The notes below the pieces were generated by a model that searched no databases, was not told the origin of the DNA, and was given only the letters and a program-made list of their open reading frames with translations. A program made the position numbers and the translations under genes. A stretch of 26,764 nt of DNA, taken from NCBI GenBank assembly GCA_003220855.1, contig QHTP01000170.1, positions 1-26,764 on the forward strand, in the 5' to 3' direction. Shown in pieces: positions 8,089 through 15,865 of this stretch (position 1 is the stretch's first letter; each line of letters opens with the position of its first letter). Source of the DNA: Gemmatimonadota bacterium. GTDB taxonomy: Bacteria; Gemmatimonadota; Gemmatimonadetes; Gemmatimonadales; GWC2-71-9.

Positions 8089-8762
8089 GCCTGAAAATCC
8101 TGTTGGGGCTGCTCGCCTGGGGTACCCTCGTCGGGCTCGACCTGGTGAGCGTGCCCCAAATGATGATCGCGCGGCCGCTCGTGGCCGGACCGATCGCCGG
8201 CGCGATGCTGGGCGACGTGTGGACCGGTCTGACGCTGGGCGTGCTGTTCGAGCTGTTTCAGTACGAGGTGATGCCCGTGGGCGCCGTCCGCTATCCGGAA
8301 TACGGGCCGGCGACGGTCGCCGCCGTGAGTGCGGCGCACGCCGCGGCCGGGACGCTCGGCCTCGGGCTCGGCGCCCTGGTGGGACTGATCACTGGGATGG
8401 CCGGCGGCGTGAGCCTGCACGTGGTTCGCCGGCTCAACACCCGGGCCGTGCGGCGCGCGACGGCCCCCCTGGAGGCGGGTGACGCCCGCGTGCTGGTGCG
8501 CCTGCACGCCGCGGCGATCTTGCGCGACGCCGCGCGCGCGGCCGTGGTGACCGCGCTCGGCCTGGGCCTGGCGCTGCTCGCCCGCACCTATCTGGCCGGC
8601 ACGATCAGCGTGCGGGGCGTGATCCTGCTCGATGTCGCCGCGGTCGGCTCCGCCCTCGCCGTGGGGACGGTCGGCACGCTGCGGCTGGTGGGCCGGGGGC
8701 CGGACCTGCGGTGGTTCGCCGCGGGCGTGGTGAGCGGCGTCGCGGTGGCGTGGCTCCGGTGA
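8085..8762 (+). CDS. PTS mannose-family EIIC membrane component
   Basis: A 225-residue integral membrane protein with a GTG start at 8085 overlapping the EIIB stop. Several hydrophobic helices are visible: about residues 3-20, 28-55, 85-110, 140-165, 175-195 and 205-222. Family cues are the early GLDLVSVPQMMIARPLVAG segment and the GLTLGVLFELFQYEVMPVGA loop, which resembles the ELxxL-P-G-A region of ManY/SorA-type EIIC. With EIID it would form the sugar channel. It is shorter than ManY of E. coli (about 265) but has no obvious break. The end overlaps EIID in GTGA. Confidence 0.85.
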   Translation: MSLKILLGLLAWGTLVGLDLVSVPQMMIARPLVAGPIAGAMLGDVWTGLTLGVLFELFQYEVMPVGAVRYPEYGPATVAAVSAAHAAAGTLGLGLGALVGLITGMAGGVSLHVVRRLNTRAVRRATAPLEAGDARVLVRLHAAAILRDAARAAVVTALGLGLALLARTYLAGTISVRGVILLDVAAVGSALAVGTVGTLRLVGRGPDLRWFAAGVVSGVAVAWLR

Positions 8763-9517
8763 GCACGGCGCCGCGCGCCCGCCCGGCCTTCGGCCGCAGC
8801 CTGCTCCGGCTGTTCACGGTGCAGGGTTCGTGGAACTATGAGCGCATGCAGGGGGTCGGCATGGGGGTGGCCGAGGAGCCGCTGCTGCGCGACCTGCGGG
8901 TGGCGGGCAACGGCGCGGCCTACCGGGCGGCCGTGGTGCGGGGGGCGCACTTCTTCAACGCGCATCCGTATCTGTGCGGCCTCGCGGTGGGCGCCGCGGC
9001 GCGGGCGGAGCACGACGGCGTGCCGCCCGAGCAGGTCGAGCGGTTGCGCACCGCGTTGTGCGGTCCCCTGGGCTCGCTCGGCGACCGCCTGGTGTGGGCG
9101 GGCTGGCTGCCACTCACCTCGGGGCTGGCGCTCATCGGCGTGGCGCTCGGGCTCGGCCTCAAGGCCATCCTCGGCTTCCTGGTGCTCTTCAACGCCGGTC
9201 ATGTGGCGCTGCGCTGGTGGGCGCTGCGGGCGGGGTGGGCGCACGGCGTGCGCGTCGCCGTGGCGCTGCGCCAGCCGCTGCTGCAACGGGCAACGGCGGT
9301 CTCGGGGCGGGCCATGGCGTTCGTGGTGGGTGTGGCCCTGCCGCTCGTGGCGCGGTACCTGGGCGGCGGATTCCTGGGCTGGTCGCGCGTGGCGCTCGCC
9401 GCCGTGGCGGCGGGCGGTTTCGCGCTCCTGTGGTCGTTCCGCGCCCGGCTCACCGGGGTGCGGCTCGGTCTGGCGCTGCTCGCCCTCGCGACCTTTGCGG
9501 GGTGGCTATGGCTGTGA
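8759..9517 (+). CDS. PTS mannose-family EIID membrane component
   Basis: A 252-residue protein. The GTG at 8759 overlaps the EIIC stop and leads into LLRLFTVQGSWNYERMQGVG, the conserved EIID N-terminal motif (Q-x-S-W-N-Y-E-R-M). Other family cues are HFFNAHPYLCGLAVGAA, GPLGSLGDRLVW (the G-P-L-x-x-x-G-D motif) and a C-terminal half with three to four hydrophobic helices. EIID is specific to the mannose PTS family and partners EIIC, so its presence fixes the family of the whole transporter. The end overlaps ptsH by 10 bases. Confidence 0.92.
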   Translation: MSTAPRARPAFGRSLLRLFTVQGSWNYERMQGVGMGVAEEPLLRDLRVAGNGAAYRAAVVRGAHFFNAHPYLCGLAVGAAARAEHDGVPPEQVERLRTALCGPLGSLGDRLVWAGWLPLTSGLALIGVALGLGLKAILGFLVLFNAGHVALRWWALRAGWAHGVRVAVALRQPLLQRATAVSGRAMAFVVGVALPLVARYLGGGFLGWSRVALAAVAAGGFALLWSFRARLTGVRLGLALLALATFAGWLWL

Positions 9518-9849
9518 TCGAGCGCGAGGCGAAGATCGTGAATCCGCTCGGCATGCACGCGCGACCGGCGGCGGAGTTCGTCAAGCTCGCCGGGCGCTTC
9601 CAGTCCGCGGTCGAGGTCAAGAAAGACGAGCTTACCGTGAACGGGAAGAGCATCATGGGCGTAATGATGCTGGCGGCGGAGTGCGGATCCTCGCTGATCA
9701 TCAGGACCGACGGCGACGATGCGGAGCAGGCGATGCAGGCATTGCTCGCCCTCGTGGCCGACGGGTTCCACGAGATGCATCTGACGGCGGAGGTGCGGGA
9801 AGCGGAGATGCGCGAAGCCGAAGAGCGGGAAGACGAGGAGCGGTTGTGA
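9508..9849 (+). CDS. ptsH: Phosphocarrier protein HPr with acidic C-terminal extension
   Basis: A 113-residue protein starting at ATG 9508, inside the EIID gene. The phosphorylation site is in PLGMHARPAAEFVKLA (His17), and the HPr-kinase site is Ser48 in NGKSIMGVMMLAA. The core fold ends near residue 92. The remaining 20 or so residues (EVREAEMREAEEREDEERL) are strongly charged, mostly Glu and Arg, and are not part of the usual 85-90 residue HPr. Both sites are intact, so HPr can in principle serve enzyme I and HprK. It overlaps ptsI by 4 bases (GTGA). The charged tail could be a protein-binding helix; this is speculative. Confidence 0.93.
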   Translation: MAVIEREAKIVNPLGMHARPAAEFVKLAGRFQSAVEVKKDELTVNGKSIMGVMMLAAECGSSLIIRTDGDDAEQAMQALLALVADGFHEMHLTAEVREAEMREAEEREDEERL

Positions 9850-11568
9850 GCGACCGTCTGCTCAAGGGCATCGGGGTGTCCGCCGGGATCGCCATCGGGC
9901 CCGCGGTCGTGGTCCGCTGGACCATGCCCGAGGTGCCACACCGCGTGGTGCCGCGCGCGCGGGTGGAGAAGGAAATACGGCGGTTGCGCGCCGCGGTACG
10001 AGACGTGAAGCGCTACCTGCTGGACCTGAAGACCAAGGCCGAGGACCGCGCCGGCGCGGACGAGGCGCGCATCTTCGACGCGCAGCTGCTGATGCTCGAG
10101 GACAAGGACTTCCTCTCCGGGGTCGCGGATCTGATCCGCGAGAACCACCTCACCGCCGAAAAGGCGTTCGAGTTCAAGGCACTCGAGGTGCGCGACCTGT
10201 GGACCGCCACCGGCAACCCGCGCCTGAAAGACCGGCTCGCTGACTTCTCGGGTGTGACGATCCGGGTGCTCGAGCATCTGATGCATCGGGGCTCGGACGA
10301 GCTGTGGGAGGGGATCACCGATCCCTCGGTCGTGGTGGCGCGCGAGCTCGGACCGGGCCTCACCGTCCAGCTCGACCGCGAGCACGTGGTCGGGCTCGTG
10401 AGCGAGGAAGGCACCCGCACCTCGCACGCGGCGATCCTGGCGCATTCCATCGGCATCCCCGCGGTGTTCGGCGTCACGGGTGCCATGGAGCGGATCGCGC
10501 CGGGCACGGTGCTCGTGATGGATGGGACGCGCGGCACCGTGCTGCTCGATCCCACACCCGCCGAGATCGCCGAGGCCCGGGAGCGCGAGCTGCGCCGGCG
10601 GGAGCTGGCGAGCCAGCTCGACGAGGTCGCGTCGCAGCCCGCGGTCACGACCGACGGCGCGCGTATCGTGCTCCGGGGCAACGTGGACCTCCCCGACGAG
10701 ATCAAGGCCGCGCAGCAGCATCGCGCCGAGGGCGTCGGGCTGTTGCGCACCGAGTTCCTGATCACGAGCCACACGACACTCCCGACCGAAGACGAACAGA
10801 CCGCCTACTTCCGCAGGGTCGGCGAGGCGTTCCGGGGACATCCCGTGGTCGTGCGCACGTACGACCTGGGGGGCGACAAGCTCCCCGGCCCGTTCCGCGT
10901 GCAGGCCGAGGCCAACCCGCAGCTCGGCTGGCGGGCGATCCGCGTGTGTCTCGACCGTCCGGAGATTTTTCATACGCAGATCCGGGCCGCCCTGCGGGCC
11001 GCGGCCCACGCCGATATCCAATTGATGATCCCGCTGGTGACGCGGCTGGACGAGGTCGAGCGCACCCGCGCGATCGTCGCCGAGGAAGCGGCGCGGCTCG
11101 CGCGCGAGGGAGTGCAGGCGGCGGCGTCGCTCCCCGTCGGGGTGATGGTCGAGACGCCGGCCGCCGCGGTCATCGCCGACCGACTCGCCGAGGCGTCGGA
11201 CTTTCTGAGCGTCGGCACCAACGATCTCACTCAGTACACGCTCGTCGTGGACCGCGGTAATGCCCGGCTCGCCGACCGCTTCAACCCCCACGACCCGAGC
11301 GTGGTACGACTGCTCAAGATGGTGGCCGATGCCCGGCTACGACACGCTCTCCGTCGCGCCGCCGAAATTGACGATCGTCAAGTGGATGGTGCGGCAGGTG
11401 AGCGTGGCGCGCGCGCGACTCGCCGCCGAGCAGGCGCTCGCTGCCCGCAGCGCCGACGCGGTACTGGACTTGCTACGGTTGGCGCTCGCCGAAGCGGTGG
11501 ACCTGAAGCTGCTCGACCCCGATGCCCGGTTGCCGGGCGGGCGGCGTGCCGCTAGCTTGAACGTCTAA
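9846..11568 (+). pseudogene. ptsI: PTS enzyme I, internal deletion with frameshift
   Basis: The GTG at 9846 overlaps the ptsH stop. The first 495 residues are a normal enzyme I: KGIGVSAGIAIGP, the phosphohistidine loop GTRTSHAAILAHS (His194), GIGLLRTEFL-like GVGLLRTEFL, VRTYDLGGDK, NPQLGWRAIR and SVGTNDLTQYTLVVDRGN. After RLLKMVADA (around 11331) the frame runs on into meaningless arginine-rich sequence to a stop at 11553-11555. In the next frame, from about 11332, the expected C-terminus resumes as GYDTLSVAPPKLTIVKWMVR and continues to a stop at 11568. Compared with E. coli PtsI, roughly 26-28 residues are missing. They would include the catalytic-cysteine CGEMAGD segment. As written, the gene cannot make active enzyme I. 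A true deletion or an assembly error are both possible; conserved sequence on each side argues for a recent event. Confidence 0.85.
11530..11558 (+). promoter_or_regulatory. Putative sigma70-type promoter for metK
   Basis: TTGCCG at 11530-11535 and TAGCTT at 11553-11558 are separated by 17 bases, just inside the 3' end of ptsI and 29 bases ahead of the metK ATG. The spacing and the TTG/TAnnnT pattern fit a housekeeping promoter, and the same TAGnnT form of the -10 occurs at the two other putative promoters in this window. It would let metK-ahcY be expressed independently of the PTS cluster. This is based on sequence match only. Confidence 0.5.
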
Positions 11569-11587
11569 ACCCCTATCGGATCGACAC

Positions 11588-12811
11588 ATGCCCGCGCAGC
11601 GCCACGTCTTCACCTCCGAGTCGGTGACGGAAGGCCATCCCGACAAGATCGCCGATCAGATCTCGGACGCCGTGCTGGATGCCATCATCGCGAAGGACCC
11701 GGCCGCCCGCGTCGCCTGCGAGACGCTCGTCACGACGGGCATGGCCGTGGTCGCGGGCGAGATCACCACGTCCACCTACGTCCACATCCCCGACATCGTG
11801 CGGGGGACGATCAGCTCGATCGGCTACACCGACGCGAGCTTCGGCTTCGACGCCCAAACCTGCGCCATCCTCACCGCCATCGACCGCCAATCCGGGGACA
11901 TCGCCCTGGGCGTGGACCGGGGCGGCGCGGGCGATCAGGGCATGATGTTCGGCTACGCTTCGGACGAGACGCCCTCGCTGATGCCGCTGCCGATCGTGCT
12001 GGCGCACCGCCTGGCCGAGCGGCTCGCGACGGTGCGCAAGGCGGGCGATCTCCCGTGGCTCCGGCCCGACGGCAAGACGCAGGTGAGCGTGGTGTACGAG
12101 GGCGCCCGCCCGGTGGGCATCAGCAAAGTTGTGGTCTCGACGCAACACTCCGACAAGATTGATAACAGCGAGCTGCGCGAGGGGGTAATCGCGCTGGTGG
12201 TGCGGCCGGTACTGGCCGACGCGGGATTCGAGGTGCGCGAGCCCGACATCCTCGTGAACCCAACCGGCCGCTTCGTGGTGGGAGGTCCCCAGGGAGACGC
12301 CGGACTCACGGGCCGCAAGATCATCGTCGACACCTACGGCGGCATGGCCCGCCACGGTGGCGGGGCGTTCAGCGGCAAGGATCCCTCCAAGGTCGACCGC
12401 TCGGCCGCCTACGCGATGCGGTGGGTGGCGAAGAACGTCGTCGCGGCCAAGCTGGCGCAGCGCTGCGAAGCACAGGTGGCGTACGCCATCGGAGTCGCCC
12501 AGCCGGTCTCCGTCATGATCGACACGTTCCGCACCGGTGTCGTGCCCGACGAGGCGATCGAGGACGCGGTGCGCGAGGTCTTCGACCTGACGCCGCTCAG
12601 TCTCATCAAGGCGCTGAACCTGCGCCACCCGATCTATCGCGCCACGGCCGCGTACGGCCATTTCGGCCGTGTCTCGGAGCGGCGCCGTTACGTGGACAAG
12701 GACGTGGACCGCGAAGTCGAGCTGTTCACCTGGGAGCACGCGAACCGTGTCGAGGATTTGCGGCTCGCCGCCCAACGTTCCAAGCACTACACCAAGAAAG
12801 TGACCGCATGA
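11588..12811 (+). CDS. metK: S-adenosylmethionine synthase
   Basis: A 407-residue protein, slightly longer than E. coli MetK (384). It makes S-adenosylmethionine from methionine and ATP, and the family is tetrameric and Mg/K dependent. Motifs in order are FTSESVTEGHPDKIADQISD (His17 near the ATP phosphates), GAGDQGMMFGYA at 113-124, and GGGAFSGKDPSKVDRSAAY (the P-loop-like family motif). The last part carries AYGHFGR and FTWE. It begins 19 bases after the ptsI remnant ends and overlaps ahcY by ATGA. A putative promoter lies just upstream. The spacer is too short for a SAM-binding riboswitch. Confidence 0.97.
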   Translation: MPAQRHVFTSESVTEGHPDKIADQISDAVLDAIIAKDPAARVACETLVTTGMAVVAGEITTSTYVHIPDIVRGTISSIGYTDASFGFDAQTCAILTAIDRQSGDIALGVDRGGAGDQGMMFGYASDETPSLMPLPIVLAHRLAERLATVRKAGDLPWLRPDGKTQVSVVYEGARPVGISKVVVSTQHSDKIDNSELREGVIALVVRPVLADAGFEVREPDILVNPTGRFVVGGPQGDAGLTGRKIIVDTYGGMARHGGGAFSGKDPSKVDRSAAYAMRWVAKNVVAAKLAQRCEAQVAYAIGVAQPVSVMIDTFRTGVVPDEAIEDAVREVFDLTPLSLIKALNLRHPIYRATAAYGHFGRVSERRRYVDKDVDREVELFTWEHANRVEDLRLAAQRSKHYTKKVTA

Positions 12812-14151
12812 CGACCACGGCTGCGAGCGCGACTTCCGACATCAAGGACCCGAAACTCGCGGCCGAGGGGCGGCGCCGTACCGAGTGGGCGGAGCGATCG
12901 ATGCCGGTCCTGCGCCTCATCCGAGAACGCTTTTCCCGCGAACGGCCACTCGCTGGGCGTCGCCTGTCCGCCTGCCTGCACGTCACGACCGAGACGGCGA
13001 ACCTCGCCGTCACGCTCCAGGCGGGCGGCGCGGACGTGGCGCTATGCGGGTCGAATCCGCTTTCGACGCAAGACGACGTCGCGGCCCACCTGGTGAAGGA
13101 TCACGGCATCAAGGTGTTCGCGATCAAGGGCGAAGATCACGCCACCTATTACGAGCACATTCGGGCGGCCCTCGCGCATCGGCCCGACGTGACCATGGAC
13201 GACGGCGCCGATCTCGTGGGCGCGCTCCACATGATCGCGCTGAACCGGTTGGACGACCTGGCGCCGCCGGTGCGCCAGTGGGTCGAGGGTCTGTCCGGGG
13301 CCGAGCGTCGCGCGCTGGTCGGCGGCGTGGCGGGATCGACCGAAGAGACTACCACCGGCGTCATTCGCCTCAAGGCGATGGCGCGCGATGGCGTGCTGCA
13401 GTTCCCGGTGATCGCGGTGAACGACTCCGACACCAAACATCTGTTCGACAATCGCTACGGTACAGGCCAATCGACGCTCGACGGCATCCTGCGGGCCACC
13501 AATGTGCTGGTCGCGGGGAGCACGATCGTGGTGGCGGGGTATGGCTGGTGCGGGCGGGGGTTCGCGCTGCGAGCGCGCGGGGCGGGGGCGAACGTCCTCG
13601 TGACCGAGATCGACCCGCTCAAGGCGCTCGAAGCCCAGATGGAGGGGTATCGGGTCGTGCCGATGGCGGAAGCCGCGCGGGTGGGGGACGTGTTCGTCAC
13701 GTTGACCGGCAACGTGCACGTGATCCGCGTGGAGCACATGCGCGCCATGAAAGACGGGGCGATTCTCGCGAACTCGGGCCACTTCAACGTCGAGATCGAT
13801 CTCGACGGCCTGAAGCGCGCGGCGCAGGGCCCCACGCCCGTGCGCGAGTTCGTGGATGAGTGGCGGCTGGACGGCAAGCGCCTGTTCGTGCTGGCGGACG
13901 GCCGCCTCATCAACCTGGCGGCTGCCGAAGGACACCCGGCGAGCGTGATGGACATGTCGTTCGCGAACCAGGCGCTGGCGGCGGAGCACGTGGTGCGGCA
14001 CGCCAGCGACCTCGGCAAGGACGTGCACCGCATCCCGCGTGAGCTCGACGCCGAAATCGCCCGGTTGAAGCTCGCGGCCATGGGGGTCGCCATCGACACC
14101 CTCACGCCCGAGCAGCAGAAGTATCTCGCATCGTGGGAGATGGGGACCTGA
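12808..14151 (+). CDS. ahcY: Adenosylhomocysteinase
   Basis: A 447-residue NAD-dependent enzyme that hydrolyses S-adenosylhomocysteine to adenosine and homocysteine, removing the product of methyltransferases that use the SAM made by the adjacent MetK. Visible motifs are CLHVTTETANLAVTL, CGSNPLSTQDDVAAHL, GSTEETTTGVIRL, NDSDTKHLFDNRYGTGQST, the Rossmann GYGWCGRG at residues 244-251, NSGHFNVEID, and the C-terminal EQQKYLASWEMGT. It lacks the roughly 40-residue insert seen in many bacterial and eukaryotic forms, so it resembles the shorter archaeal/Thermotoga-like type. The ATG overlaps the metK stop, and the end overlaps the DUF151 gene by 19 bases. Confidence 0.96.
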   Translation: MTTTAASATSDIKDPKLAAEGRRRTEWAERSMPVLRLIRERFSRERPLAGRRLSACLHVTTETANLAVTLQAGGADVALCGSNPLSTQDDVAAHLVKDHGIKVFAIKGEDHATYYEHIRAALAHRPDVTMDDGADLVGALHMIALNRLDDLAPPVRQWVEGLSGAERRALVGGVAGSTEETTTGVIRLKAMARDGVLQFPVIAVNDSDTKHLFDNRYGTGQSTLDGILRATNVLVAGSTIVVAGYGWCGRGFALRARGAGANVLVTEIDPLKALEAQMEGYRVVPMAEAARVGDVFVTLTGNVHVIRVEHMRAMKDGAILANSGHFNVEIDLDGLKRAAQGPTPVREFVDEWRLDGKRLFVLADGRLINLAAAEGHPASVMDMSFANQALAAEHVVRHASDLGKDVHRIPRELDAEIARLKLAAMGVAIDTLTPEQQKYLASWEMGT

Positions 14152-14663
14152 GCGCGAATAACGTCATCCAGGTTCGGGTCGCTCACCTGGGGCTCGATCG
14201 CACGACCAACACTCCCGTCGTCATTCTCCAGGAGCAGGAGGGGGAGCGAGTCCTTCCGATTTGGATCGGGCCTGCCGAGGCGAGCGCCATCGCGATGGAG
14301 CTGGCGGGCGTGAAGTTCGCCCGGCCGCTCACCCACGACCTGCTGAAGCAGGTGATCCTGGGCCTGGGTGCGGAACTGCGCAAGGTGATCATCACCCAGG
14401 TCAAGGAGAACACCTACTACGCCGAGCTGCACATCTACCGCGGCGACGCGGTGATCCAGATCGACGCCCGGCCGTCGGACTCGATCGCCGTCGCCCTGCG
14501 GCTCAAGGCGCCGATATTCACCAGCGAGGGCCTGCTGGCGCTCACGTCGGTCGAGACGGGCGAGCCCGGCGGCGAGTCCGGCTCTGGGCCGCTCGACCCC
14601 GACGCCCTGAAGAACTACCTCCAGAACCTCGATCCTGAAGATTTCGGCAAGTTCACTCCCTAG
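14133..14663 (+). CDS. Bifunctional nuclease family protein (DUF151)
   Basis: A 176-residue protein with a GTG start at 14133 overlapping ahcY. The core is the DUF151/BFN domain: VIQVRVAHLGLDRTTNTPVV, LPIWIGPAEASAIAMEL, RPLTHDLLKQVI, YYAELHIYRGD and IDARPSDSIAVALRLKAPIF. Characterised plant and bacterial relatives have reported DNase/RNase activity, though the cellular role in bacteria is poorly defined. A short acidic C-terminal tail (about residues 140-176), ending in DPEDFGKFTP, follows the domain and lacks the UvrB/C motif found on some homologues. Its last 29 bases probably overlap the signal peptide region of the next gene. Confidence 0.9.
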   Translation: MGDGDLSANNVIQVRVAHLGLDRTTNTPVVILQEQEGERVLPIWIGPAEASAIAMELAGVKFARPLTHDLLKQVILGLGAELRKVIITQVKENTYYAELHIYRGDAVIQIDARPSDSIAVALRLKAPIFTSEGLLALTSVETGEPGGESGSGPLDPDALKNYLQNLDPEDFGKFTP

Positions 14664-15606
14664 CCTGGCGCTCCTCGCGCTGATGGGCGTGGGGGGAGCG
14701 ACGGGTCTCGCGGCACAAGGAGTCGTCGTCTCGGGGCGGGTCCTGTACGGGCCCGCGGGACGGCCGCTCGCGCGCACCCGCGTGGTCCTGCACCAGGTCT
14801 CGATGGGCGGCGACGGGCGGCCGATCGATTCCACCAGCACCGACGCCCAGGGTCGCTACACCCTGACGATCCGCCGTCCCGACTCGACCGCGATGTACGT
14901 CGTGAGCAGTTGGCACGCCGGTATCGCGTACTTCTCGGAGCCCGTCGTGCCGAGTCGGTCGACGTCGGTGCCGCTCCGCGCCCTGTACGTCTACGACACC
15001 AGCTCCGCGGGTCCGGCGGTGCGGGTCGCCCGCCGCCTCATGACCGTGGCGAAGCTCAAGCGCGATGGCAGTCGGGATGTGCTCGAGCTCCTGGAGCTCG
15101 AGAACCCGGGCCCGGCGACCCGCGTCGCCGCCGACACGCTCCGTCCCACCTGGGCCGGCGCCATTCCCGCGGCGGCGATCCAGTTCCAGGTCGGCCAGGG
15201 CGATCTCTCGGCACGCGCCGTGACCCTGCGGGGCGACTCGGTCGCCGTGTTCGGCCCTATCCCGCCCGGCGAGCGCAAGCAGCTGAGTTATGCGTACGTC
15301 CTTCCCGCGACCGCGCGCCGGGTGGACCTTCCGATCGACCAGCCGACCGCAGAGGTCGACCTGCTGCTCGAAGACACCGCCGCGGTGGTGCGTGCGGCGC
15401 GGCTCGACTCCCTCGGCGTCGAGCGCATCGAAGGGCGCCGCTTCGCGCGCTACCGCACGCCGGCGCTCGGCGCGGGCGCGCAGCTCGCGATTGCCTTCAG
15501 CGATCGGCCGCTCGCGCCGGAAGCGCTGGTGCCGTTCGTCGTCGGCCTCGCGGCGCTCGCGCTCGCGGTCGGGTTCGTGGTTGCGCTGCGACGGAAACCG
15601 CGATAG
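14635..15606 (+). CDS. Secreted, C-terminally membrane-anchored protein with carboxypeptidase-regulatory-like domain; possible CTG start
   Basis: The first ATG in frame is 14683, but starting there leaves only MGVGGATGLAAQ before the predicted cleavage site. Reading upstream in the same frame from CTG 14635 gives a complete signal peptide: Lys at position 2, a hydrophobic SLALLALMGV core, and LAAQ at the cleavage site. No ATG, GTG or TTG occurs between the upstream in-frame stop (14608) and 14683. From CTG the product is 323 residues. The region after the signal peptide (VVVSGRVLYGPAGRPLARTR, DAQGRYTLTI) is like a CarboxypepD_reg beta-sandwich. Near the C-terminus a hydrophobic helix (VPFVVGLAALALAVGFVVAL) is followed by RRKPR, a topology for anchoring with most of the protein outside. 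Function unknown. The start is uncertain; the ATG-started form is 307 residues. Confidence 0.7.
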   Translation: MKISASSLPSLALLALMGVGGATGLAAQGVVVSGRVLYGPAGRPLARTRVVLHQVSMGGDGRPIDSTSTDAQGRYTLTIRRPDSTAMYVVSSWHAGIAYFSEPVVPSRSTSVPLRALYVYDTSSAGPAVRVARRLMTVAKLKRDGSRDVLELLELENPGPATRVAADTLRPTWAGAIPAAAIQFQVGQGDLSARAVTLRGDSVAVFGPIPPGERKQLSYAYVLPATARRVDLPIDQPTAEVDLLLEDTAAVVRAARLDSLGVERIEGRRFARYRTPALGAGAQLAIAFSDRPLAPEALVPFVVGLAALALAVGFVVALRRKPR

Positions 15607-15609
15607 ACT
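15581..15609 (+). promoter_or_regulatory. Putative promoter of the cobalamin-uptake operon
   Basis: TTGCGC at 15581-15586, a 17-base spacer, and TAGACT at 15604-15609 lie at the very end of the preceding gene, about 17 bases upstream of the riboswitch's first helix. Transcription from here would begin near 15616, so the leader would contain the complete riboswitch and terminator. Pattern match only. Confidence 0.5.
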
Positions 15610-15625
15610 AGCAGCGTCGTTACAA

Positions 15626-15767
15626 GCGAACGGGGATCTACGGAAGCCGGTGCAAATCCGGCGCGGCCCCGCCACTGTGACGGGCAGCTGTAGCGGCTCG
15701 ACGCCACTGGGTGCATCACCCGGGAAGGCGGGCCGCTCGCCCGGAGCCAGGAGACGTCTTCGTTCGC
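15626..15767 (+). promoter_or_regulatory. Cobalamin (adenosylcobalamin-type) riboswitch
   Basis: The leader contains the conserved cobalamin-riboswitch core in order: GAAGCCGGTGCAAATCCGG (from 15643), GCGGCCCCGCCACTGTGA, GGGAAGGCGGGC (from 15722), and the B12 box AGCCAGGAGAC at 15745-15755. A 7-base-pair closing helix is formed by GCGAACG (15626-15632) and CGTTCGC (15761-15767), which defines the boundaries. Binding of a B12 coenzyme should switch off the downstream transport genes. The location ahead of btuF-btuC-btuD-btuB fits exactly. Ligand subtype (adenosyl- versus methyl/aquo-cobalamin) cannot be decided by eye. Confidence 0.95.
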
Positions 15768-15804
15768 GCCACCTGCAGATCCCTCGCGGGAGGGATGGTG
15801 GCGC
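15766..15804 (+). promoter_or_regulatory. Long hairpin in the riboswitch expression platform
   Basis: GCGCCACC (15766-15773) pairs with GGTGGCGC (15797-15804), and inside it ATCCCTC (15779-15785) pairs with GAGGGAT (15790-15796). The two stems are separated by a five-base bulge. GGGATGG (15792-15798) in this hairpin can alternatively pair with CCATCTC (15831-15837), the 5' arm of the terminator below. So this hairpin behaves like an anti-antiterminator, freeing the terminator when formed. The pairing is read directly; the switching logic is inferred. Confidence 0.55.
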
Positions 15805-15829
15805 TGCGCACCAGAGGCGCAGTCGCTAG

Positions 15830-15861
15830 CCCATCTCCGCTCCGTCGGGGGTGGGTTTTTT
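15830..15861 (+). terminator. Intrinsic terminator of the cobalamin riboswitch, overlapping the btuF ribosome-binding region
   Basis: CCCATCTCCG (15830-15839) pairs with CGGGGGTGGG (15846-15855) in a 10-base-pair stem with G-U wobbles and loop CTCCGT, directly followed by six T (15856-15861). This is a textbook Rho-independent terminator. The 3' arm is G-rich and ends 10 bases before the btuF ATG (15866), so the same hairpin could also hide the ribosome binding site. Confidence 0.88.
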
Positions 15862-15865
15862 CGCT

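Noticed and set aside
11569..11587. SAM or SAH riboswitch ahead of metK-ahcY
   Set aside because: Only 19 bases separate metK from the ptsI remnant and metK-ahcY overlap; no space or conserved core.
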